Assembly (NCBI GenBank): GCA_025062325.1
Contig: JANXAL010000065.1
Location: 1-58,163 of the forward strand
Length of the DNA: 58,163 nucleotides
DNA from: Roseiflexus sp.
GTDB taxonomy: Bacteria; Chloroflexota; Chloroflexia; Chloroflexales; Roseiflexaceae
Direction: 5' to 3'
Shown here piece after piece: positions 35,564-43,828 of this stretch. The notes under the pieces were generated by a model that ran no database searches, had not been told where the DNA came from, and saw nothing but the letters and a program-made list of their open reading frames with translations. Made by a program: the position numbers and the translations under genes. Each line of letters starts with the position of its first letter. The first letter of the stretch is position 1.

Positions 35564-36583
35564 ATGACGGATGCTTCCGCTGCCCGAAGCCAACCCTCTT
35601 CCCCGCAGGTGATTTCCGCTTCATACCGCACCGACATTCCAGCGCTCTACGGCGACTGGTTCATGGAACGCGTCCGTGAAGGATATGTGCGGTATTACAA
35701 CCCCTATGGTCCGCAGGTTGTGTCTGTGTCGTTGCAGCCGCAGGATGTGCACGCGATTGTCTTCTGGTCCAAGAACTACGCGCCGTTTATGCGCCATCTC
35801 GATGAGCTGGAGCAGCGGAACCTCGATTTCTATTTCCATTTCTCGATCAATGGCTATACCGCCGATCCCGCTGTTCGCCCGCTTGAAGAGCGTGTGCCGC
35901 ACCCGACACAGTCCATCAAGGTCTTTCGCGAACTGGCGACGCGCTATTCGCCCAAACATGTGCAATGGCGCTATGACCCGATTATCTACACGGATCGGAC
36001 CGATGAACAGTGGCATATGCGCACTTTTGCGAAGCTTGCGCGGCAACTGGAAGGGTTGACCGAACGGTGCTATTTCAGCTTCCTCGACATCTACGACAAA
36101 GTTGCCCGCAATATGCGCGGCCTCGATCAAGCCCTTCGACTACGCGATCGCTCGGATGAGGAAAAGCGCCAGTTGGCGCTTGAGTTGGCGCGGATCGCTG
36201 AGAACCACGGCATCACCCTCTACACCTGCGCCGAAGATTTCGCTGCAATTGGACCGATTAAGCGAGGTGCGTGCGTGGATAAGGACATCCTGGACGCCTT
36301 CTGGCCCCACAAGGCGCGGGCAATGAAGCTGTGCAGCAACCGCGGCAAATGCGGTTGCTACGACAGCCGCGACATCGGCGCGTATGACACCTGTCCGCTC
36401 GGCTGCGTGTATTGCTACGCCGTGCTCAATCGTCCCCTGGCGCTCAAACGCTATCGTGAGCACGATCCGCACCATGACGCGCTGATTAAGCGCGGTCCGA
36501 AAGAACCGCCAGCGCATACATTAGCGCACAACGAGATCATTCAGCCAGAGTTGCCACTCAATGATGATAGCAATGACCGGTGA
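35564..36583 (+). CDS. DUF1848 protein with C-terminal CX3CX2C (radical SAM-like) cysteine motif
   Basis: The 339-residue protein matches DUF1848 in its opening (VISASYRTDIPALYGDWFME) and the early VFWSKNYAPFMRHLDEL. Mid-protein segments FHFSINGYTADP and then VQWRYDPIIYTD resemble strands of a radical SAM barrel. Six cysteines cluster near the end: Cys257, Cys263, Cys265, Cys277, Cys281 and Cys284. The last three form C-X3-C-X2-C (CPLGCVYC), the radical SAM spacing that binds a [4Fe-4S] cluster, but at the C-terminus instead of the N-terminus. Activity is unknown. It is followed after 33 bp by the methyltransferase gene and then the RecQ-like gene, in one apparent operon. The start has a weak ribosome-binding site. 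Confidence 0.85.
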   Translation: MTDASAARSQPSSPQVISASYRTDIPALYGDWFMERVREGYVRYYNPYGPQVVSVSLQPQDVHAIVFWSKNYAPFMRHLDELEQRNLDFYFHFSINGYTADPAVRPLEERVPHPTQSIKVFRELATRYSPKHVQWRYDPIIYTDRTDEQWHMRTFAKLARQLEGLTERCYFSFLDIYDKVARNMRGLDQALRLRDRSDEEKRQLALELARIAENHGITLYTCAEDFAAIGPIKRGACVDKDILDAFWPHKARAMKLCSNRGKCGCYDSRDIGAYDTCPLGCVYCYAVLNRPLALKRYREHDPHHDALIKRGPKEPPAHTLAHNEIIQPELPLNDDSNDR

Positions 36584-36616
36584 GGTCAATGTGACCTATT
36601 GACGGGAAGCATACCT

Positions 36617-37882
36617 ATGCAGCACGCATCCGCTCCAGCTCTGCTTGCCACTCTGGAAACCATGATCGCCCCCGGAGGACGTGTGCGTGTGTCTCCGTAT
36701 GTGGAGAGCGCGCAGTTCCAGGTGCTGTTTGGCGAACGACCGCGCCCTGATCGCCGGTATGAAAGCGGCCTGTCGCTGCTCAAACAACACGATGCCCGCA
36801 TCAAACAACTGGCGCATGACTGGGTTCAGTTTTCCAATTACGGCAAATCATTCAACAGCGACTACTACGACTCGCCCGGTCAGCTTGACGCGTATCTGGC
36901 GTATTACTGCACCACGAATGTCGCCAAAGTTCAACTCTGTCTGCTCGATCTCCTGCGAGCTGGCGCGCTGCCGCAACCGCGCCTGCGGATTATCGACATC
37001 GGCGTCGGCACGGGGACGTCACTCCTGGGGGTCATGGATTTCCTGTTGACGTGGGCGACTGCGTGCGCGCTCTACGATGTCGAATTTCCGATTGAGGACG
37101 TGCAATTCATCGGTATTGATCGCAGCCGGAGCTGCCTTGACTATAGCAGTCGCGTGGCGCATGCCTGCGCCGATGCGGTTCAGGAGCGGCTTGATGCGCT
37201 GCGGGACGCCGATGCGCTCCCTGCGATCAGGAATGTTGAACGCTGGGCGCGCGCGGCGCGGTGGATGCCGCACGATCTCAACACAGCGTCCTTCGATGCC
37301 GACGAGCCAAACCTTCTTATTGCCTCGAATTCGTTCAACGAGCTCCAACCCATTGGTCGGCGTCACCTTGGATCGATGATCCTGAGTCTGTCAACGCAAG
37401 GCACTGCGATCATTATTGAGCCGGGGGACCGGAATAAATCCCAGACGCTGATGGACTGGCGTCTCCGGTTGGTGAAAGCCCATCCGCAGATCCGGGTCGT
37501 GGGACCGTGTGGGCACGCCAGGAGCAGTCCTTTGACCGAGGCGTGTTCGACATGCTGGAATGGACGCCGTGAGTCGTTGCACCAACCGCTGCTCTACAAA
37601 CGGTTTCGCGAAGCGGCTGCGGAGTTGAAAGTGGATGATCGTCCATTTCATGATTTTGAGAACGAACTGCTCTCGTGGACATATACCCTCCTCCAGAAAA
37701 ATGCAGAAGGAGGTCATTGCGCCCCGGAGCCGATACGCATCCGGGATGGCCAACCCTGGCCAGACGACATGCCGCTTATTTTTGTCGGTGCGTTCAGCGG
37801 CAAGAGACAGACGAGAGGCAGAAATGGCATTGATGATACTCAGGGCGATCAGTTAGTCGGTGTGCGTCAAGAGTTCGAATAA
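36617..37882 (+). CDS. Rsm22-like class I SAM-dependent methyltransferase
   Basis: The ATG at 36617 (MQHASAPALLATLE) with GGGAAG upstream is preferred over TTG at 36599. The 421-residue protein has a Rossmann-type SAM-binding motif I in LRIIDIGVGTGTSLLG (about residues 121-136), then FIGIDRSRSCLDY, an acidic motif II region. A later part has GPCGH...CSTCW, a cysteine cluster like the iron-sulphur or zinc site of Rsm22/METTL17 proteins, which act on or near the small ribosomal subunit. The match is by layout, so the RNA target is inferred. Its end overlaps the RecQ-like gene by 23 nt, which suggests coupled translation. Confidence 0.75.
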   Translation: MQHASAPALLATLETMIAPGGRVRVSPYVESAQFQVLFGERPRPDRRYESGLSLLKQHDARIKQLAHDWVQFSNYGKSFNSDYYDSPGQLDAYLAYYCTTNVAKVQLCLLDLLRAGALPQPRLRIIDIGVGTGTSLLGVMDFLLTWATACALYDVEFPIEDVQFIGIDRSRSCLDYSSRVAHACADAVQERLDALRDADALPAIRNVERWARAARWMPHDLNTASFDADEPNLLIASNSFNELQPIGRRHLGSMILSLSTQGTAIIIEPGDRNKSQTLMDWRLRLVKAHPQIRVVGPCGHARSSPLTEACSTCWNGRRESLHQPLLYKRFREAAAELKVDDRPFHDFENELLSWTYTLLQKNAEGGHCAPEPIRIRDGQPWPDDMPLIFVGAFSGKRQTRGRNGIDDTQGDQLVGVRQEFE

Positions 37883-40800
37883 TGCCGGGAATGGGGCGCA
37901 CCAGTATTTCAAGTGTTGTCCTGGCATTGTCGAACAGGCGCAGACTCTGGTCTTACGACGAGATGCCGGGATTGAACTCCCGCCGCTCGCATATGGCGCT
38001 GAAATAATCGTCGAAGGGGCAAAAGTAAAAAAGGTATCTGAAACACATATCGAGATCGAACCCAATGCGGAGACCCGGATTCGGTTGTGTTCGCCAGAAA
38101 AGCGTACCATTGAAACATTTTCTGAGGAAACATCTCCCGAGAAAACATCCCCTCAGGAAACGTTTCTTGAGGAAACATTTCTTAAGGTCTACTCCGAACG
38201 CACCCGCATGGCGATTGACGAAATCGGATACCGGCTGTTCGGCTTCCCACAGATGCACGCCTTTCAGCATCGCATTCTCGCTCATGTGTTGACGGGACGG
38301 AGCATTCTGGGGATTGCCGCAACCGGCGGCGGCAAGAGCGAGTGCTATATCCTGCCAGCGATGCTCCTCCCCGGCATTACAATTGTCGTCTCCCCGCTCA
38401 AATCGCTCATGGCCGATCAGTACGAGCAGCGCATCTGCCAGCGTTACGGTCTGGGCAATTTGAGCACATTCATTAACGGCGATGTGCCGTTCCAGGAGCG
38501 GCAGAGACGCCTGCGACACATCGAACTGGGGCATTATAAACTGGTATATGTCACCCCGGAACAGCTTGAGCGCAGTTATGTGCTCAATAGTCTGAAACAG
38601 GCGCACAAGAATGTCGGAATCCGCTATCTCGCGCTTGATGAAGCGCACTGCATCAGCCAGTGGGGGCACGACTTCCGCCCCAGCTATCTCAATATCGTGC
38701 ATCGCCTGCGCGCTCGAGGCTTGCACCCGGTACGCATCGCATTGACGGCGACTGCCAGCCCTGACGTTCGCCAGGACCTCTGTGAGGAGCTGGAACTGAA
38801 CCCTGCTTCGCTCGATCAGGGCGGCGATGTGTATATTGAGTCCTCAAATCGCCCCGAACTCAACCTGATCGTGCGCGTCTGCCGCACCACCGCTGAGAAA
38901 GTTGACGCCATCCTCAGCGATCTCCGGCGTCTGCAAGAGATGAACCGGGACAATCCCGAACCCGGCGCGGCGATTGTGTTTCTCCCCTGGACTGGAGGGC
39001 GTCCAGGTGATGGCGCGTCGGAGCAACCCGCGCCGAAGTCTGCGCTGAACCAGAACGGGGAGCGGCAGGACGAGGACGCGGCGACACGGGAGTCACAATG
39101 CGGGCGATTCAGCGCGGGCGTAACCCGGTTCGCTTCGTATCTGGAGCGAACGCTCGGAGAACGTGTGGCAATTTACCACAGCAAGATGGACGGCGATGAT
39201 CCAGCGGAGGAAGCAAACAGGGATGCGCCGGACAATCACCAAACCGGTGAGAACCGTCCGCTCGGCGACATGAGCGGACGCACCCGCAGCCAGCAACAGA
39301 ACGCCTTCATCACCGGCAAATGCAACATCATGGTGGCAACCAAAGGTTTTGGCATGGGCATCGACAAGCCCAATGTCCGGCTGGTGATCCATCGAACGCC
39401 GCCAGCCAATCTTGAGGCGTATGCCCAGGAAGCGGGACGCGCCGGGCGTGATCGGCAACTGGCTGACGTGATTCTGTACTATAGCCCTGATGAGGCTGAG
39501 GATATCGAAGAGTCCGGCAAGACGACAAAAGTGCCATCCGACCGGCAGATCCAGGAACGCTTTCTCTCCGAGAAGCACATACGGCGTGAAGATGTCATCG
39601 TCATGCGGGCATTCCTGCGCAGCGTCACCCGCAGGGTTGCGGATCGGCTCTATTTCACCAATGATGAGGCGATCGAGTTCTTTGATAAGTGTGTTGATAA
39701 TCCAATCGCGGAATTAGAGCAAGGCTATCGCTGGCCAACCTGGCCGGAGCGTGTTCCCAGCGGGTACGAGTCGCCCGAGCATCAAGCCATTCTGGATCGC
39801 GGCTATGAGTATCAAAAGAAAACAGACTATATCAAGCGTATCCTGGATGTGCTTTATCGGATCCGCCCCGCAACCGACGCGCACACGCGCGAAGCGCTGA
39901 TTCTGGAGTTGCGTCAATGCGGCGGAACTATTATCAAACCACAAGTCTATAATGTGAATGCCATCTTTCGTTCAAATGCGTATTTTGGCGACGTGCTGCG
40001 GAAGAGCGGCATTACGCCTCAAGAGTTTACGCAATTGTACATGGCTGGCGATTTGGACAAGGATGGCGATTTGATCCCGCTCGCAGAGCGCCTCGCCATG
40101 CCGCTCAGCGATCTTGAACAGATGATCCACGACATCCGCCAGTTCGACAGAGTTAGGGATCAACAGACCGGTAAGTGGCGTCCGGCGCTTCTGGATGGCC
40201 AGGTGAAGGCGCCGTGGTACGGTCCGGCAGCCGGACGCACCTCTCTGAAAGCGTGGCGTGACTACGCGGGGGCGTGGAAGCGCGCGTCAGATGCATATGA
40301 GCGCGCTAAAAAGGCGAATCCCTCAAAGCCATCTATCGACGACTGGTTTGGATGGTCTGAGGTGTGCTCACGTTATGGCTGGGAGGTGCTGGGCGGACCG
40401 GCGCTCGAGCGCGAAGACGACTTTGCCGATTATCTCGAGCGATTCATGGAAGTGCATGAGAGGCGTCGGGCAAATGACTGGGCGTCCTATAACCGCCTCC
40501 TCACCGACTATGTCGGCGTTCGGGAAGACGGTTCGATTGGCGACGCAGCAGGAAAAGAGTGCCTGCGCGCCGTGCTGCTCGGCTATCTCAAGACCTACGA
40601 AGTGGTTGTGGGCGGCAACTGCTACAGTTGCAGCCGCTGCGTGCCCGACGGAAACTTCGCAGCGTTCGACATGGAACAACGGCGGCACGCCGTGGCACGC
40701 ATGACCGAGGAGCTGGAACGGCTCTTCACGCAGGCGGAGAGTTTCAAGGACCGTCTGCCTGATGAACGCGCCATTGATCGCCTGTTTGACGCCATCCGTC

Positions 40801-42881
40801 AGGCGCAGGCTTCCGGATCATCGCTTGGCGCCTATCTCCAGGGTTGGACGGCGCGGCTCCTGCAGGATGCGCCGAACCATCAAGCGGCGCTTCTGATCCG
40901 TATTACGGCGATGCTGGAAGGCCTGTTCGAGCCGCAGCGACGCGACCTCCTGAACATGCTGCAAACGCTCGTCGATGTCGCAGCGGTTGAAGAGTCAGAA
41001 CGCATTGACCGCTTGATGTCGCGCGCGCGCGAACATCTCTCCGACTCAGACGAATTCCATCGTCTGCGTGCGACCATCGCGCGCCGCCTGAACAATCCGC
41101 AAGAAGAGGTCAGGGCATGGACTGACGTGGTGCGCATTCTCGAACAATCAAAGCACACTCCTCGACGGAAGCTTTACGACGCGCATCGCGAACTGATGCG
41201 CCTCTACGCGCCGGAAAGCCCGCTCCACGATCATACGCGCTACAACGAACATGCCCGTCATGCTGCGCGGCGTAGCCCCAATATTCCAGGCGCTCGCGCC
41301 ATTTACTCAAGCGTCGCGCCCCAATGGGAATGGCAGTTCATTGTTGACGAACTTGAGTATCTTACGAGTGACGCAGGAGACGATGCGCGCGCGCAGGCGT
41401 TGCTCCACTCCTGGCTTGCTGCGCGACCCGATGAGCGCGCTGCGGTCGTCGCAACCTGGTTGAGCGAGAAGCCATCGCTCTGGCAGACATGGCCAGTTGA
41501 AGCTATCGAACCCATCATCCGGTTGTTCCCTGAGTCGCTCCTCCGCGAGCATCCGCGCATCCCCCTGCATGTGGCGCAACAATCCGGCAACCTCGACGAT
41601 ATGGTTCAGTGGTCTCAGGTGATCGTCGAACGCAATGAGGCGCTGGCTGATGATGCGCTTGAAAGGATCGCCCTGGCTGCCGCCGATGGCCACGAACAGG
41701 CGCGCCGCCTCATCGACCAGTTGCGCAGCGATCCGGACAGAGCAGAGGCTACCTATCAGGTGATGAAACCTGTTATCATCACGAAAGGATGGAACCGCGC
41801 CGCGTGGTTTGTCGAGCGTTTCGCCGAACGGATTGCTGCTGACGAACCGGCGGCGCGTCTCGACATTCTTGAGCGCTGTATCAACAGTATTACGAATAAT
41901 GTAGAACGGTCAGACGCTTTGCAGCGACTCGAGCAGATTGCGCAATCGCTCTTTGATTGTCCGGAGACAGCAGCGCAGGCGCGGTCCGTATGGCATCGCC
42001 TGTACATCGAGCAGCCGCAGGCCGCCATTTCATACTTGACTGAGTGTCAGAGCGATCAGCGTACCGCCAGCTACGCAATTGATTGCCTGCAAACCCTGCG
42101 AACGATGCACAAACCAACGGTTAACGCAATCTACGCACTTCTCAAACCTCGATTTGTGCAAAAGACAAGAACTTTACAGGGAATGATGTTATGGTGCGAA
42201 TGGTTTGAAGCTGAAATTCTTGCAGACTCATCGGAAGACCGTCTTGACGTGTTCAAGCGCTCGCTTGCCCTGGCGTATCAGATGCCTGATCGAGCCAAGT
42301 TTTACAAAACCCTGGCGCCGATTGCGGTCAGTCTGTTGCTTGATCGGAACGTCCAATTCCGAGAGATTTATGGATTCCTGCGGAAGTGTGCAATTGACTA
42401 TCCCGAAATATGTGATCAGATGTATGATCGCTTCAAGGCGCAACTGAGCGGGTGCACCTGGGAAACGGTTGAAGCCTGGCTGGCGATCTTTCAGGCAAGG
42501 ATACTGCAAGAGAGTTCAGGTGATCTCATCAGTCTCCTCAGGCGCTGGCAAACGCTGCTCCCGCGAACACCAGCGCGGCGTGCAGCGCTCCGGCGGTTGC
42601 TGCCGCTGGTGCAGAAACTCTTGAGCGACGCCGCATATACCAGAAAAGCCAGCAAACTCTGGGGAGAAATCTGCAGCGACTATCCCATCTATGTGCCGGG
42701 TGATCGCGTCTGGCATCCATCGTTTGGTCTTGGGCGCGTGATTGCAACATCCGTGTTAGAAAGTACGCAGACTCCTCTCATCTCAGTGGAGTTTGATCAG
42801 GCAGGCACTATGGAATTTTCGCTGCACCGCGTCGGGATTGGGATCGTTGAATTGGCGCAAGAACCGACGCCTGTCACCTGA
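37860..42881 (+). CDS. Giant RecQ-type helicase with large insertions and a Tudor-like C-terminus
   Basis: This is a 1673-residue superfamily 2 helicase; E. coli RecQ has about 610. After an N-terminal beta-rich segment of about 80 residues and five pentapeptide repeats (84-108), the core begins near residue 125. It has Walker A ATGGGKSE (Lys159), the DEAH box at 260-263 in LALDEAHCISQWGHDFRPSY, and motif VI YAQEAGRAGRD at 521-531. Lobe 2 has a low-complexity insertion (about 365-480). A 370-residue stretch then separates motif VI from the RecQ zinc site Cys901, Cys921, Cys924 and Cys927 (CX19CX2CX2C). About 680 residues of helical repeats follow, then a Tudor-like end (about 1612-1665, GDRVWHPSFGLGRVIA). 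It should unwind DNA 3' to 5'. GTG at 37860 is the assumed start. Confidence 0.88.
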   Translation: MCVKSSNNAGNGAHQYFKCCPGIVEQAQTLVLRRDAGIELPPLAYGAEIIVEGAKVKKVSETHIEIEPNAETRIRLCSPEKRTIETFSEETSPEKTSPQETFLEETFLKVYSERTRMAIDEIGYRLFGFPQMHAFQHRILAHVLTGRSILGIAATGGGKSECYILPAMLLPGITIVVSPLKSLMADQYEQRICQRYGLGNLSTFINGDVPFQERQRRLRHIELGHYKLVYVTPEQLERSYVLNSLKQAHKNVGIRYLALDEAHCISQWGHDFRPSYLNIVHRLRARGLHPVRIALTATASPDVRQDLCEELELNPASLDQGGDVYIESSNRPELNLIVRVCRTTAEKVDAILSDLRRLQEMNRDNPEPGAAIVFLPWTGGRPGDGASEQPAPKSALNQNGERQDEDAATRESQCGRFSAGVTRFASYLERTLGERVAIYHSKMDGDDPAEEANRDAPDNHQTGENRPLGDMSGRTRSQQQNAFITGKCNIMVATKGFGMGIDKPNVRLVIHRTPPANLEAYAQEAGRAGRDRQLADVILYYSPDEAEDIEESGKTTKVPSDRQIQERFLSEKHIRREDVIVMRAFLRSVTRRVADRLYFTNDEAIEFFDKCVDNPIAELEQGYRWPTWPERVPSGYESPEHQAILDRGYEYQKKTDYIKRILDVLYRIRPATDAHTREALILELRQCGGTIIKPQVYNVNAIFRSNAYFGDVLRKSGITPQEFTQLYMAGDLDKDGDLIPLAERLAMPLSDLEQMIHDIRQFDRVRDQQTGKWRPALLDGQVKAPWYGPAAGRTSLKAWRDYAGAWKRASDAYERAKKANPSKPSIDDWFGWSEVCSRYGWEVLGGPALEREDDFADYLERFMEVHERRRANDWASYNRLLTDYVGVREDGSIGDAAGKECLRAVLLGYLKTYEVVVGGNCYSCSRCVPDGNFAAFDMEQRRHAVARMTEELERLFTQAESFKDRLPDERAIDRLFDAIRQAQASGSSLGAYLQGWTARLLQDAPNHQAALLIRITAMLEGLFEPQRRDLLNMLQTLVDVAAVEESERIDRLMSRAREHLSDSDEFHRLRATIARRLNNPQEEVRAWTDVVRILEQSKHTPRRKLYDAHRELMRLYAPESPLHDHTRYNEHARHAARRSPNIPGARAIYSSVAPQWEWQFIVDELEYLTSDAGDDARAQALLHSWLAARPDERAAVVATWLSEKPSLWQTWPVEAIEPIIRLFPESLLREHPRIPLHVAQQSGNLDDMVQWSQVIVERNEALADDALERIALAAADGHEQARRLIDQLRSDPDRAEATYQVMKPVIITKGWNRAAWFVERFAERIAADEPAARLDILERCINSITNNVERSDALQRLEQIAQSLFDCPETAAQARSVWHRLYIEQPQAAISYLTECQSDQRTASYAIDCLQTLRTMHKPTVNAIYALLKPRFVQKTRTLQGMMLWCEWFEAEILADSSEDRLDVFKRSLALAYQMPDRAKFYKTLAPIAVSLLLDRNVQFREIYGFLRKCAIDYPEICDQMYDRFKAQLSGCTWETVEAWLAIFQARILQESSGDLISLLRRWQTLLPRTPARRAALRRLLPLVQKLLSDAAYTRKASKLWGEICSDYPIYVPGDRVWHPSFGLGRVIATSVLESTQTPLISVEFDQAGTMEFSLHRVGIGIVELAQEPTPVT
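38109..38183 (+). repeat. Five in-frame 15-bp repeats encoding pentapeptides in the RecQ-like gene
   Basis: Five consecutive 15-bp units (consensus GAGGAAACATYTCYY) start at 38109, 38124, 38139, 38154 and 38169. Each encodes one pentapeptide of the type E-E-T-F-L: IETFS, EETSP, EKTSP, QETFL, EETFL. They join the N-terminal segment to the helicase core and would change length in steps of five residues. Confidence 0.9.
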
Positions 42882-43313
42882 TAGGAAGATCAACCAAACC
42901 CGGACGATCGAGCCAATTCTCACGGAGCGGACGGCGTTAGCTTTGACAAGCTCAACCAATGCCGCCTGCAAGGTGGTCAATCTGGGCGAGAGCGTTCAGT
43001 GTCTGATCGGCCGCTCTACAAGGATGCTGCTGGCGAGGTGTCATACGCGACATCATGCTCATTTGAGCATTTGTACGCGCTCGAGGGGCTGGCCAACCAA
43101 AGTGGGCCGTGCAAATGAACGTTCAGAAGTCAATCCGATAGACCTCCTGCCCTTTGAGCTGAAACCCTCGCTCAGGACGGGGAAACCCCGAAGGGGCTTT
43201 CACGAGCTCAGGCGAGGCTTCAGTCCGCAGCGCCGAGGAATGCCGGACTATTGTCTCATTGACGGCATCAAAAAAGCGACCGGTGTTGCTGTTTGGTCGC
43301 TTCTCATCGCATA
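42882..43313 (+). other. 432-bp spacer between the RecQ-like gene and tRNA-Gln
   Basis: No gene is supported here. It holds one copy of a dispersed palindromic element (42937-42966). It also has a GC-rich structured stretch at 43170-43230, with GGGGAAACCCC and GAAGGGGCTTT, that could be the scar of a small mobile element. I found no duplicate of the tRNA-Gln 3' end that would mark an attachment site. Confidence 0.4.
42937..42966 (+). repeat. Dispersed palindromic repeat, copy 1
   Basis: The sequence TAGCTTTGACAAGCTCAACC (42938-42957), followed by AATGCCGCC, matches the element at 48701-48730 (GGCTTCGACAGGCTCAGCCA). Both are near-palindromes with arms like TTGGCT/AGCCAA. They are both intergenic. 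Confidence 0.65.
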
Positions 43314-43387
43314 TGGCTGGGGGACAGGGACTCGAACCCCGACTACCTGATCCAGAGTCAGGCGTTCTACCGTTAAACTATCCCCCA
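43314..43387 (-). tRNA. tRNA-Gln (anticodon CTG)
   Basis: On the reverse strand the acceptor stem TGGGGGA pairs with TCCCCCA, with the anticodon stem CCTGA/TCAGG around the loop CTCTGGA (anticodon CTG) and the T-arm GGTTCGAGTCC. The first base is U, as is common for tRNA-Gln. CCA is encoded at 43314-43316. It lies 36 bp downstream of tRNA-Leu. Confidence 0.96.
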
Positions 43388-43395
43388 TCATTGAA

Positions 43396-43420
43396 GCAGG
43401 GGCGAAGTGTTCGCCCCTGC
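43396..43420 (-). other. Perfect 11-bp hairpin between tRNA-Leu and tRNA-Gln
   Basis: GCAGGGGCGAA (43396-43406) pairs with TTCGCCCCTGC (43410-43420) around a 3-nt loop. It fills the spacer between two tRNA genes and lacks a T-run. An RNA-processing signal or an attenuator is more likely than a full terminator. Confidence 0.7.
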
Positions 43421-43423
43421 TGA

Positions 43424-43510
<87 letters not shown>

Positions 43511-43542
43511 GTGTAGGCGCTGTGTTGCTGTCAGCAACTGGC

Positions 43543-43571
43543 ATGATACATCAAGCAGGCTGATTTGTCAA
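43543..43571 (-). promoter_or_regulatory. Promoter of the tRNA-Leu/tRNA-Gln unit
   Basis: Read leftward, TTGACA (complement of 43566-43571) and TATCAT (complement of 43543-43548) are spaced by exactly 17 bp. The -10 is 32 bp before the first base of tRNA-Leu. Confidence 0.85.
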
Positions 43572-43758
43572 ACGGATTCAAGCGCGATCAGCATCAGCGC
43601 CCAGATTCACACAGGCTCAATGGACTCTGCCGGATGTCGGCGATAGAAGGCGATCACTCCCTCGATCCATGCTAATCCGCGTGCTCCCATCCGTCATGCT
43701 CATTGGAGCGTCCAAACGTCCTGCCGAATCTGGACCATGTCCAATCTCGGCCCTTAAC

Positions 43759-43779
43759 CTTGACAATGTCATGCTCAAG
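43759..43779. promoter_or_regulatory. HspR operator (HAIR element) over the dnaJ promoter
   Basis: CTTGACA-N7-GCTCAAG matches the HAIR consensus CTTGAGT-N7-ACTCAAG at 11 of 14 positions with exact spacing. It covers the -35 box of the dnaJ promoter, so HspR binding would block RNA polymerase. hspR is the second gene of the same operon, giving a closed feedback loop. Confidence 0.82.
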
Positions 43780-43789
43780 TTCATATAAT
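43760..43789 (+). promoter_or_regulatory. Promoter of dnaJ-hspR
   Basis: TTGACA (43760-43765) and TATAAT (43784-43789) are both consensus, with an 18-bp spacer, and lie 39 bp before the dnaJ ATG at 43829. The -35 box is embedded in the HspR operator. Confidence 0.85.
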
Positions 43790-43828
43790 AGAACACGTGA
43801 TCACAATCGAGCGCGGAGAACAGGGTCA

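Noticed and set aside
36599-36616. TTG start giving six more residues to the methyltransferase
   Set aside because: The ATG at 36617 has the better-placed ribosome-binding site.
43170-43230. End of an IS605/TnpB-type element
   Set aside because: Only short GC-rich hairpins are seen; there is no transposase or TnpB remnant.
42882-43387. tRNA-Gln as an integration site with attachment repeats
   Set aside because: I could not find a second copy of the tRNA 3' end at the left side of the cassette, so no att site is claimed.
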